Part shown: one piece after another, positions 1-7,208 of the stretch
Layout: every line of letters starts with the position of its first letter
Numbering within the stretch: the first letter of the stretch is position 1
Assembly (NCBI GenBank): GCA_032160545.1
Contig: JAVHVN010000015.1
Location: 1-27,355 of the forward strand
Length of the DNA stretch: 27,355 nt
Origin: DATGFB01 sp032160545
GTDB taxonomy: Bacteria > Actinomycetota > Actinomycetes > Mycobacteriales > Jatrophihabitantaceae
Direction of reading: 5' to 3'
Notes under the pieces: model-generated
The model's input: only the letters and a program-made list of their open reading frames with translations
Database searches by the model: none
What the model was told of the DNA's origin: nothing
Position numbers and translations under genes: made by a program

Positions 1-60
1 CCACAAGGTGATCATGAACGCTGGCGAGGTGCGCCAAACTCGGCGAGGCTCGGCGCATGA
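1..60 (+). CDS. possible C-terminal tail of an upstream Tad-cluster gene (partial)
   Basis: The first frame is open from the window edge and ends in a TGA at 58-60. That TGA overlaps the ATG of the next gene (ATGA), the arrangement expected for translationally coupled Tad-cluster genes. Only about 19 polar codons are visible, ending SARLGA. In related actinobacteria the gene before the DUF4244 pilin is a TadC-like membrane protein, so this could be its tail. That identity rests only on position and the stop/start overlap. It could also be non-coding. Confidence 0.3.
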   Translation, partial: PQGDHERWRGAPNSARLGA

Positions 61-257
61 CCCTGATCAAGCGCGGGATTACCCGCATTCGGCACAGCAT
101 CCGGGCCGGGATCGACGCCGGAATGACGACGGCCGAGTACGCAGTTGGCACGGTGGCCGCCGTGGCGTTCGCGGCAGTCCTATACAAGGTGGTGCGCAGC
201 CCGGCGGTCTCGTCCGCGCTGGCATCGATGATCGAGTCGGCGCTGCATGCGATCTGA
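57..257 (+). CDS. DUF4244 family Flp-like pilin
   Basis: A 66-residue protein matching the small DUF4244 proteins of actinobacterial Tad-like (helicase/secretion neighbourhood) clusters. A basic N-terminus (residues 1-22) is followed by a single hydrophobic helix (about 29-46). The junction reads AG-MTTAEYAVG: Gly22 followed by Glu27-Tyr28 at positions +5/+6 of the predicted mature chain. This is the signature of Flp-type prepilins cut by a prepilin peptidase. The protein is therefore probably a minor or major pilin subunit inserted in the membrane and assembled by the Tad machinery encoded upstream, outside the window. The ATG overlaps the preceding TGA, and the stop overlaps the next gene by 11 bases, so translation is likely coupled. 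Confidence 0.85.
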   Translation: MTLIKRGITRIRHSIRAGIDAGMTTAEYAVGTVAAVAFAAVLYKVVRSPAVSSALASMIESALHAI

Positions 258-609
258 ACGCACCGCCCAGCGGCCTGACGCCGGGATGGTGACTGCCGAG
301 CTGGCCGCCGCGTTGCCGGTGCTGATGCTGCTTGTCACGATCGGGCTCGGGGCGGTGTCGGTGTCGTCGGCGCGGGTGCGCGCGGCGGACGCGGCCCGTG
401 AGGCGGCACGCGCCGCGGCTCGCGGCGATCCGAGCCACGCGCGGCAGCTCGCGACGGCGGTCGCGCCCGGTGTCGAGGTGGCGGTCTCGTCCGTCGACGG
501 GACGGTGGTTGCGATCGCGACGCTGCGGTTGCACCCCTTCGGCGGACGGCTCCCGGTGATCACCGTCTCGGAGCGCGCCGTGGCCGCCGCCGAACCGGGG
601 CTGCCATGA
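247..609 (+). CDS. TadE-like pilus assembly protein
   Basis: A 120-residue protein with the TadE layout: a short polar head, then DAG-MVTAELAAALPVLM. Gly13 precedes a hydrophobic helix (about 19-38) with Glu18 at +5 of the predicted prepilin cleavage site. The following helix is rich in Arg and Ala (AADAAREAARAAARGD), typical of TadE/TadF pseudopilins. The rest is a small beta-rich domain. It probably acts as a minor pseudopilin in the Tad-like secretion or pilus apparatus. It overlaps the DUF4244 stop by 11 bases and its own stop overlaps the next ATG (ATGA at 606-609), so the three small genes form a tight operon. Confidence 0.85.
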   Translation: MRSERTAQRPDAGMVTAELAAALPVLMLLVTIGLGAVSVSSARVRAADAAREAARAAARGDPSHARQLATAVAPGVEVAVSSVDGTVVAIATLRLHPFGGRLPVITVSERAVAAAEPGLP

Positions 610-1253
610 CCGGTGACCGCGGGTCGGCGTCCGTATGGGTTCTGGCGTGTGCGGCGCTCGTCCTCTGCGCGGCCGGTGCAGTCCAGCTGCGAGGTACTGC
701 GGTCCTGGTGCGGCATCGCGCCGAGACGGCCGCCGATCTGGCCGCGCTGGCCGGCGCCGCCGCCATCGGGACCGCCGCAGCCCCGTGTGAGGCCGCCGCG
801 CGGGTCGCGCATGCCAACGCGGCGACGCTGGTCGCGTGCGATACCGACGTGACCGGACGCACCGGCGTCGTCCTGGTGCGAATCGCGTTCGCGGCCGCGC
901 TCCCCCCGATCGGAACGCGGACGGTCACCGCGAGCGCCCGGGCCGGTCGCCTACCGCCGGGTCGCCTTCCGCCGGACCTGCCGCCGAGCGCGCCGCCGAG
1001 CGCGCCGCCGGGCCTGCCGCCGGGCGCGCCCCCAGGTACGCGCGGTCAGCCCAGCTCGGCCAGTACCAGGTCGAGCCACCGGATCGCGCCGGCCTTGTCG
1101 AGCGGCTCGTTGCCATTGCCGCACTTGGGCGACTGCACGCACGACGGGCAGCCCGACGGGCACTCGCACGACGCGATCGCCTCCCGTGTCGCGGCGAGCC
1201 ACTCCGGCAACGTCGCGTGTCCGCGCTCGGCAAACCCGGCGCCACCGGCGTGA
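606..1253 (+). CDS. TadE-like helicase/secretion-neighbourhood protein with Pro-rich tail
   Basis: The N-terminal 113 residues match the small TadE-like family found beside the DECH helicase in actinobacteria. GDRG-SASVW is followed by a hydrophobic helix (about 11-28), then a RHRAETAADLAALAGA helix and a beta-rich end (VRIAFAAALPPIGTRTVTASARAG). Unlike its two neighbours, it has Trp11 rather than Glu at +5 of the potential prepilin site, so processing is doubtful. Family members normally stop near residue 110-130. Here the frame continues through a four-residue [L/A]PP[S/G] repeat (residues about 116-144) and about 70 further residues lying antisense to the 3' end of the helicase gene. The tail may be real (an extended Pro-rich domain) or the result of losing the ancestral stop. 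The core call is firm, the end is uncertain. Confidence 0.7.
   Translation: MTGDRGSASVWVLACAALVLCAAGAVQLRGTAVLVRHRAETAADLAALAGAAAIGTAAAPCEAAARVAHANAATLVACDTDVTGRTGVVLVRIAFAAALPPIGTRTVTASARAGRLPPGRLPPDLPPSAPPSAPPGLPPGAPPGTRGQPSSASTRSSHRIAPALSSGSLPLPHLGDCTHDGQPDGHSHDAIASRVAASHSGNVACPRSANPAPPA
951..1037 (+). repeat. 12-bp-period tandem repeat encoding [L/A]PP[S/G]
   Basis: The sequence cycles through 12-base units such as GCGCCGCCGAGC and CTGCCGCCGGGC, each encoding x-Pro-Pro-Ser/Gly in the frame of the TadE-like gene. It ends nine bases before the helicase stop codon. Such an array is prone to slippage and may explain how the TadE-like gene lost its usual stop and ran into the helicase gene. 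Confidence 0.75.
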
Positions 1254-3331
1254 CCGTCGTAGACGAACACGGTCGGCGCTCGGGTGTCGGGGTGCAGTGC
1301 GGTCGAGACGCCGCCGATGTCCCACCGATCGCAGGTGGCGAACAGCGGCAGCAGCCCGATCGCGGCGTGCTCTGCGGCGTGCGCGGCGCCCGGCACGTCC
1401 GCGAATTCGAGGCCGGCGACGTCGAGGGCCTCCTGCGCGACGGTGTACCAGACCGCCCGGGTCCGCAGCTGGCGCACCGGCAGGTCCAGCGGGGTGTCGT
1501 CGATGACCTCGCCGGTGCTGAGGCGCCGGCGCAGGTAGCTCACCACCTGGTTGCTCACGTCGACCGTGCCGAAGTTCACGGTCACTGCCCCGTAGCGTTT
1601 CGCGCTGTCGGTGTGCACGACGGCGATGTCGGTGAGGTCGCGCGCCGAGGTCGTCCAATCGGGTTCGTCCGGGTGGACGAGCGCAACCCGGTCGGCGAGG
1701 TCGAGCCGGTCGACGACGAACGAGCGACCCTGGTGCAGATACACCGCGCCGTCGTGCACGGTCGAGTGCGCCGCCGCGGCGTCGACGGTTCCCACGAGCG
1801 TGCCGGTGGCGGCTTCGACAACCGCGATCGGGCCGCCGCCGGCCCCGCGGATGTCGACCGACGGGCGGTCCCGATCCGTCCAGAACCAGCCGGCGGGCCG
1901 GCGCCGCAGCCGGCCGGCCGCCACCAGCTCGTCGAGCACCCGCTCGGCGATCGGGCCACCGAACAGCTCGAGGTCACTCGGCCGCAGGGGGAGTTCGGCT
2001 GCCGCGCAGCACAGCTGGGGCGCCAGCACGTACGGGTTCAGCGGGTCGAAGACCGTCGACTCGATCGGCCGGCCGAACACCGCGTCGGGATGGTGGGCCA
2101 GATAGGTGTCCAGCGGGTCGTCCCTGGCCACGAAGAGGACGAGGGCCGTCTCACCCGAGCGCCCTGCCCGCCCGGCCTGCTGCCACAGCGAGGCGAGCGT
2201 TCCGGGAAAGCCCGCGAGGACGACCGCGTCCAGCCCGCTGATGTCGAGGCCGAGTTCGAGCGCGTTCGTCGCGGCCACGCCGAGCAGTTCGCCCGACGAC
2301 AAGGCCGCCTCGAGCGCCCGGCGTTCCTCAGGCAGGTAACCGGCGCGGTAGGCGGCGACCCGGGGCACGAGTTCGCCGAGCCCGGCCTCGGCGAGGTGGC
2401 GCTGGGCCGTCAGCGCCGTCTGTTCCGCGCCGCGCCGCGACCGCACGAAGGCGAGTGTCCGCGCCCCTTCGACTACCAGGTCCGCCAGCAACCGCCCCGC
2501 CTCGGCACCGGCCGAGCGCCGTACCGGGGCGTCGTTCTCCCCCCGCAACGCGGTCAGCGGTGGCTCCCAGAGACCGAACACCGTGGCGCCGTGCGGCGAC
2601 GCGTCGTCGGTGACGGCTTCGACCGGCACCCCGACGAGGCGCTCGGCGGACTCGGAGGGAGTCGACACCGTGGCCGACGCGAGCACGAAGACCGGTGACG
2701 AGCCGTAGGCCGCACAGATCCGCCGCAACCGCCGCAGCACCTGCGCCACGTGCGAGCCGAATACACCGCGGTAGGAGTGGCACTCGTCGACGACGACGTA
2801 GCGCAAGCGCCGGAAGAACGATGCCCAGCGCCCGTGCGACGGCAGGATCCCGCGGTGCAGCATGTCCGGATTGGTGAGCACCCAGTTGGCGTGGGCGCGT
2901 ACCCAGTCGCGCTCCTCGGTCGGCGTGTCACCGTCGAAGGTCGCCGCCCGCAGGCCGGGCAGGCCCAGCCCCGCGAGGGAGCGCAGCTGGTCGCCGGCGA
3001 GGGCCTTCGTGGGAGAGAGGTAGAGCACGCGCGCCCGGTCGTCGCCGAGCAGCGCCGCGAGCGCGGGCAGCTGGTACGCGAGCGACTTGCCGGACGCGGT
3101 ACCGGTCGCGATCACGACCGAGCGGCCCGCGCGGGCAGCCTCGGCGACGGCGACCTGGTGCACCCAGGGCGCCTCGATCCCGCACGCGTCCAGGCGTTCC
3201 CGCAGCACGTCCGGAACCCATCCGGGCCACTGTGCGCGAACTCCTTCGCGTGCCGGCAGACGTTCGACGTGGGTGAGCGGCTCGTCGCCCGGGGGCAGCC
3301 CGAGGACGAGACGATCGAGGAGCTCACGCAC
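1046..3331 (-). CDS. DECH-box superfamily 2 ATP-dependent helicase with DUF1998-type C-terminus
   Basis: A 761-residue helicase of the actinobacterial helicase/secretion-neighbourhood family (Rv3649-like). Visible motifs are HQ at 58-59, Walker A GTASGKS 77-83, DECH 182-185, SAT 219-221, motif V ATNALELGLDI 354-364 and motif VI QQAGRAGR 384-391. The C-terminus carries Cys722, 724, 728, 731 and 737 (CEC...C..C), a probable metal-binding cluster of the DUF1998/MrfA type. Mycobacterial MrfA-like helicases act in DNA repair, and that role is inferred here. The GTG start at 3331 is chosen because GGAGGG precedes it and the family's usual N-terminus begins here. The frame stays open upstream to 3934, but that part has no helicase character and lies over bldG. 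It is convergent with, and overlaps, the TadE-like gene. Confidence 0.92.
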   Translation of the reverse strand: MRELLDRLVLGLPPGDEPLTHVERLPAREGVRAQWPGWVPDVLRERLDACGIEAPWVHQVAVAEAARAGRSVVIATGTASGKSLAYQLPALAALLGDDRARVLYLSPTKALAGDQLRSLAGLGLPGLRAATFDGDTPTEERDWVRAHANWVLTNPDMLHRGILPSHGRWASFFRRLRYVVVDECHSYRGVFGSHVAQVLRRLRRICAAYGSSPVFVLASATVSTPSESAERLVGVPVEAVTDDASPHGATVFGLWEPPLTALRGENDAPVRRSAGAEAGRLLADLVVEGARTLAFVRSRRGAEQTALTAQRHLAEAGLGELVPRVAAYRAGYLPEERRALEAALSSGELLGVAATNALELGLDISGLDAVVLAGFPGTLASLWQQAGRAGRSGETALVLFVARDDPLDTYLAHHPDAVFGRPIESTVFDPLNPYVLAPQLCCAAAELPLRPSDLELFGGPIAERVLDELVAAGRLRRRPAGWFWTDRDRPSVDIRGAGGGPIAVVEAATGTLVGTVDAAAAHSTVHDGAVYLHQGRSFVVDRLDLADRVALVHPDEPDWTTSARDLTDIAVVHTDSAKRYGAVTVNFGTVDVSNQVVSYLRRRLSTGEVIDDTPLDLPVRQLRTRAVWYTVAQEALDVAGLEFADVPGAAHAAEHAAIGLLPLFATCDRWDIGGVSTALHPDTRAPTVFVYDGHAGGAGFAERGHATLPEWLAATREAIASCECPSGCPSCVQSPKCGNGNEPLDKAGAIRWLDLVLAELG

Positions 3332-3533
3332 GCCTGTCCCTCCGTCTTCCGGGACGTGCCGCGGCCCGGGTGAAGACCACTCGGGCCAGCGGTCTGTGGC
3401 ACGATTGCCACGGCCCGTCCGTCCCCGGTCCATGATTGCCGAAGCTGGGGACATCCCGGGTGGGATCGGCTCAGCGAAGGCGGGAACAGCCCCGAGACGA
3501 CGCGCACGACCGTGCAGAACGAGGTGTACCGCA

Positions 3534-3902
3534 GTGGAGTTCTCCGTTTCGCAGCAGACGATCGGGACCACCCCGGTCGTGTCCGTACAAGGCGAGATCG
3601 ACGTGTACTCGGCGCCGGCCCTCAAGGACGCTCTGAGCGCGCTGCTCGAGACACGAAGTTCCGCCGTCGTCGTCGACCTCACCGAGGTCGGCTTCCTCGA
3701 CTCCACGGGCCTGGGCGCGCTCGTCGCCGCCCGGACGAGCGCCACCGACGCCGGTGCGCGCCTCGCCGTCGTGTGTGACCGTGACCGGATCCTCAAGCTG
3801 TTCCGCATCACTGGCCTGGACGGCGTCTTCGACATCTTCCCGACGGTCGATGCCGCGGTGCAGGGCCTCGATTCACCGGCCGGCCCGTTGCCGTCCAGCT
3901 GA
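3534..3902 (+). CDS. bldG: BldG-like anti-anti-sigma factor (STAS domain)
   Basis: A 122-residue single STAS-domain protein. It has the signature DLTEVGFLDSTGLGALV with Ser57 as the predicted phosphorylation site, and ends ILKLFRITGLDGVF, very close to Streptomyces BldG. When unphosphorylated, such proteins bind an anti-sigma kinase and free a sigma factor; in Streptomyces BldG controls development and stress. The GTG at 3534 is preferred because GAGG sits nine bases upstream and the N-terminus VEFSVS aligns with BldG MDLSLS. It diverges from the helicase as in Streptomyces, with about 200 bases of shared promoter DNA. The anti-sigma gene that follows bldG in Streptomyces is absent here; hppA comes next. 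Confidence 0.9.
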   Translation: MEFSVSQQTIGTTPVVSVQGEIDVYSAPALKDALSALLETRSSAVVVDLTEVGFLDSTGLGALVAARTSATDAGARLAVVCDRDRILKLFRITGLDGVFDIFPTVDAAVQGLDSPAGPLPSS

Positions 3903-3950
3903 CCGGCCATACCGATCGGCGCGTATTTGTTCACTCGGCCGGACCCGGGT

Positions 3951-3980
3951 GGAACTCGTTGCTGTGAGCCCGGTTAAACT
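3951..3980 (+). promoter_or_regulatory. possible hppA promoter
   Basis: In the 173-base gap between bldG and hppA, TAAACT (3975-3980) fits an actinobacterial -10 (TANNNT). GGAACT lies at 3951-3956, about 18 bases upstream. The -35 is weak for the main sigma factor, and GGAAC/GTTAA could instead suit an ECF-type sigma. This is a pattern match only. Confidence 0.25.
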
Positions 3981-4075
3981 CCGCGGGTCCGCGCCTCGTG
4001 CAGCCGCCGCTGCGCTGCCCGGCGCCCATGCCGCTGAGCTCACCAGCATTCTTCGAACGATGTAGGGGAACCTGT

Positions 4076-6391
4076 ATGGCTGCGCACTACCTTTCTGCCG
4101 CCACCCTGCCCGGGATCACCGACGGGCAACGTGGCTTCGTCTTCGTCCTCGGCGCTCTCGCGCTGGTGGCCCTGGCCTACGCCGTGGTCCTGGTCCGCGA
4201 GGTGCTCGCGGCCGACCAGGGCACGCCGAACATGCAGGACATCTCGCGGGCCGTTCAGGAGGGCGCCGCGGCATACCTCAACCGGCAATTCCGGACGCTC
4301 GGCGTCTTCTCCGTGATCGTCTTCGTGCTGTTGTTGCTGCTGCCGGTGAACGACGGCGGTACGAGCGTGCGGGTCGGCCGGGCGATCTTCTTCCTGATCG
4401 GCGCCGCGTTCTCGGCGACGGTCGGCTATGTCGGCATGACGATGGCGACCCGCGCGAACGTGCGGGTCGCGGCCGCGGCACGCGGCGGCGGACGGGCGCG
4501 GGGCTTCCACCTCGCGTTCCGCACCGGCGGCATCGTCGGCATGCTCACTGTCGGCCTCGGCCTGCTGGGCGCGTGTGTCGTGCTGGTCAGCTACAACAAC
4601 CACGCTCCCACCGTCCTCGAGGGCTTCGGCTTCGGTGGCGCGCTGCTCGCGATGTTCATGCGTGTCGGTGGCGGCATCTTCACGAAGGCCGCCGACGTCG
4701 GCGCCGACCTGGTCGGCAAGGTCGAGGCGGGCATCCCCGAGGACGACCCGCGCAACGCCGCCACGATCGCCGACAACGTCGGTGACAACGTCGGCGACTG
4801 CGCCGGCATGGCGGCAGACCTGTTCGAGTCGTACGCCGTGACGCTCGTGGCCGCGCTGATCCTCGGCCAGACCGCCTTCGGCGCCAAGGGCCTGATGCTG
4901 CCGCTGATCATCGGTGGCATCGGCATCATCAGCTCGGTGGTCGGCATCCTCGCGACCCGCCTGCGAGCGTCAGACCGCAACGGCCTCGTGCCGATCAACC
5001 GAGGTTTCGTGATCTCGGCGCTCACCTCGCTCGCGCTCGTCGCGGTCGCCTCGTTCACGTTCCTGCCGAGCAAGTTCTCGACGTTCGGCCCGCAGTTCGC
5101 CAACAAGGGCAACCCGGCACTCATCGCCTTCGTCGCGGTGCTCATCGGCATCGTGCTCGCGGTGATCATCCAGCAGCTCACCGGTTACTTCACGGACACG
5201 ATCCGCCGCCCGGTGCAGGACGTCGCGAAGACGTCGCTCACCGGCCCCGCGACCGTGATCCTGGCCGGCATCTCGCTGGGCCTCGAGTCGGCGGTGTACA
5301 CCGCGATCCTGATCGCCCTGGCCGTGTTCGGCGCCTTCCTGCTCGGCAGCGGCTCGATCGGCGTGGCGCTGTTCGCGGTCGCCCTGGCCGGCACCGGTCT
5401 GCTGACCACCGCAGGCGTCATCGTCTCGATGGACACCTTCGGCCCGGTCAGCGACAACGCGCAGGGCATTGCCGAGATGAGCGGCGACATCGACGAGCAG
5501 GGCGCGCGCGTCCTCACCGACCTCGACGCGGTGGGCAACACGACCAAGGCGATCACCAAGGGCATCGCGATCGCGACGGCCGTGCTCGCCGCGACCGCAC
5601 TGTTCGGCTCGTTCGCCGACGCCATCACGACGGCCATCGCGAAGACGAAGGTGACGCCGGGTGCCGACAACTACGCGTTCATGACCTCTCTGACGCAGCC
5701 GAACAACCTGGTCGGCATCATCATCGGCGCCTCGGTGGTGTTCCTGTTCAGCGGCCTGGCGATCAGCGCCGTCGGACGCGCCGCGGGTCGCGTGGTGTTC
5801 GAGGTGCGCGAGCAGTTCCGCACCAAGCCCGGGATCATGGACTTCAGCGAGAAGCCGGACTACGGAGCGGTCGTCGACATCTGCACGAAGGACTCGCTGC
5901 GCGAGCTCGCGACGCCGGGCCTGCTGGCCATCCTGGCGCCGATCTGCGTCGGATTCGCGCTCGGCGTGGCACCGCTGGCCGGCTACCTGACCGGCGCCAT
6001 CGCGGCGGGCGTCCTGATGGCGGTCTTCCTCGCCAACTCCGGTGGTGCGTGGGACAACGCCAAGAAGATGGTCGAGGACGGCCGGTACGGCGGCAAGGGC
6101 AGCGAGGCCCACGCCGCGACGGTCATCGGTGACACCGTGGGCGACCCGTTCAAGGACACCGCCGGCCCGGCGATCAACCCGCTGATCAAGGTCATGAACC
6201 TGGTCGCGGTCCTGATCGCACCGGCGATCGTGAAGTACAGTCTCGGGCCCGACTCGTCGGCCGTCGTGCGCGCGGTCGTCTCGGTCGTCGCGTTCGCCAT
6301 CATCGCGGCGGCCGTCATCGTGTCCAAGCGCCGGACCGTGTCCATGGGAGAGACCCCGGCCGACGCCGAGCTGGCGGGTACTGTCGCCTGA
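4076..6391 (+). CDS. hppA: membrane-bound K(+)-insensitive proton-pumping pyrophosphatase
   Basis: A 771-residue integral membrane protein with about 16 helices that hydrolyses pyrophosphate and pumps H+ across the cytoplasmic membrane. Substrate and Mg-binding motifs are visible: DVGADLVGKVE from residue 207, DDPRN from about 222, DNVGDNVGD 233-241, and the C-terminal GGAWDNAKK and GDTVGDPFKDTAGPAINP. The ion-type determinant GNTTKAITKG has Lys491, the residue that marks the K(+)-independent subfamily; K(+)-dependent enzymes have Ala. ATG at 4076 is chosen because AGGGG lies seven bases upstream. Earlier in-frame starts would add a Pro-rich, non-homologous head. Its position between bldG and topA matches Streptomyces. 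A strong terminator follows. Confidence 0.97.
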   Translation: MAAHYLSAATLPGITDGQRGFVFVLGALALVALAYAVVLVREVLAADQGTPNMQDISRAVQEGAAAYLNRQFRTLGVFSVIVFVLLLLLPVNDGGTSVRVGRAIFFLIGAAFSATVGYVGMTMATRANVRVAAAARGGGRARGFHLAFRTGGIVGMLTVGLGLLGACVVLVSYNNHAPTVLEGFGFGGALLAMFMRVGGGIFTKAADVGADLVGKVEAGIPEDDPRNAATIADNVGDNVGDCAGMAADLFESYAVTLVAALILGQTAFGAKGLMLPLIIGGIGIISSVVGILATRLRASDRNGLVPINRGFVISALTSLALVAVASFTFLPSKFSTFGPQFANKGNPALIAFVAVLIGIVLAVIIQQLTGYFTDTIRRPVQDVAKTSLTGPATVILAGISLGLESAVYTAILIALAVFGAFLLGSGSIGVALFAVALAGTGLLTTAGVIVSMDTFGPVSDNAQGIAEMSGDIDEQGARVLTDLDAVGNTTKAITKGIAIATAVLAATALFGSFADAITTAIAKTKVTPGADNYAFMTSLTQPNNLVGIIIGASVVFLFSGLAISAVGRAAGRVVFEVREQFRTKPGIMDFSEKPDYGAVVDICTKDSLRELATPGLLAILAPICVGFALGVAPLAGYLTGAIAAGVLMAVFLANSGGAWDNAKKMVEDGRYGGKGSEAHAATVIGDTVGDPFKDTAGPAINPLIKVMNLVAVLIAPAIVKYSLGPDSSAVVRAVVSVVAFAIIAAAVIVSKRRTVSMGETPADAELAGTVA

Positions 6392-6402
6392 TTCGCTCAC
6401 CA

Positions 6403-6446
6403 CAGCGGGCGGTTCCGGCGATGCGCCGGAACCGCCCGCTGTTTTT
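6403..6446 (+). terminator. rho-independent terminator of hppA
   Basis: A perfect 18-bp inverted repeat (6403-6420 and 6424-6441) flanks the three-base loop ATG and is followed directly by five T residues (6442-6446). It begins 11 bases after the hppA stop. This is an unusually complete intrinsic terminator for high-GC DNA, so the next gene probably has its own promoter. Confidence 0.95.
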
Positions 6447-6488
6447 GTGACACCGTCAACCTTCAGCCATGCAGGACAGGACGCTCCA

Positions 6489-7094
6489 GTGACCGTGCAG
6501 TTCTCGCTCTTCGGGGCCGCGGCGACAGACCCGTCGCCCGCGGACCTCGACGGCGTGCTGCTCGGCGGTGGTCACTGGGTGCGCGCCGGGGCGGCCGCCC
6601 GGCTGTCGGTCGTGGTGGCTGACCGCTGGCGCGCCGAGGCGCTCGCCGACGCGTTCGCGGTTCGCGAGGTGGGCGGCGGCGAGCCGATCGTCGACGCGGA
6701 GACGCTCGAGGACGCGCGCAGCGCCGATCTGCCGCCCGGCGGCCTCGGGGTGCGGACCGGATTTCACGAATCGCTGGTTCCGGCGGCCGTGCGATGGACG
6801 CGCGGCGCTCACGAGGGCCCACCCGCGGACTTCGCCCTGACCGCCGGCGGCCTGCGGCTGTGGGCCGTCACGTCCGGCCGCCGCGACGATGTCGGTTACC
6901 TGCTCGCCACGGCGCAGCCGGACGGACCGATCCACCTGGCCGGCGGGGCCCAGCTGTCGCGCCTCGGCCTCGCCGCGGTGTCGATCGGGCCGCGGGGCGG
7001 GCCGGGGTGGCGGGTCACCTCCTTGAAACGGCTGCGGCGGCTCGCTGAGTTGCTGGGCGAGCCGCCGGCAGGCGGCGAGGACGCTTGGCCGTAG
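6489..7094 (+). CDS. conserved hypothetical protein upstream of topA
   Basis: A 201-residue soluble protein beginning VTVQFSLFGAAATDPSPADLD. Proteins with this VQFSLFGAA opening are found next to topA in other actinobacteria, but I do not recognise a biochemical function. It has no signal peptide, membrane segment or nucleotide-binding motif. The middle (RLSVVVADRWRAEALADAF) and the Arg-rich end (WRVTSLKRLRRLAELLGEPP) suggest a compact alpha/beta protein. The GTG at 6489 has an AGGACAGG stretch upstream and matches the conserved start. An in-frame GTG at 6447 would begin immediately after the terminator T-tract and is less likely. It lies 114 bases before topA and may be co-transcribed with it. 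Confidence 0.75.
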   Translation: MTVQFSLFGAAATDPSPADLDGVLLGGGHWVRAGAAARLSVVVADRWRAEALADAFAVREVGGGEPIVDAETLEDARSADLPPGGLGVRTGFHESLVPAAVRWTRGAHEGPPADFALTAGGLRLWAVTSGRRDDVGYLLATAQPDGPIHLAGGAQLSRLGLAAVSIGPRGGPGWRVTSLKRLRRLAELLGEPPAGGEDAWP

Positions 7095-7208
7095 GACGGT
7101 GGCGAGCGTCCCCGGCAGGCGGTGGACCGACCGGCCGCCCGGAAACGTCATGTACCGTCCGCGACGGCGGGCCCTACCCGTCGACGACGAGCTGAGCGGA
7201 GAGAACAC

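Noticed and set aside
8..292. 94-residue frame overlapping the DUF4244 gene
   Set aside because: Arg/Gly-rich, overlaps two recognisable pilin-type genes in other frames, and has no ribosome site.
836..2698. 620-residue open frame on the plus strand opposite the helicase
   Set aside because: Arg/Gly/Pro-rich translation of high-GC antisense DNA with no recognisable motif. The minus-strand helicase has all its motifs.
3332..3934. Upstream extension of the helicase frame to 962 residues
   Set aside because: The extra 201 residues are the antisense of bldG and its promoter, have no helicase character, and a GTG with GGAGGG upstream exists at 3331.
4970..6403. 477-residue minus-strand frame opposite hppA
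   Set aside because: Asp/Arg/His-rich shadow of a strongly conserved gene; no family features.
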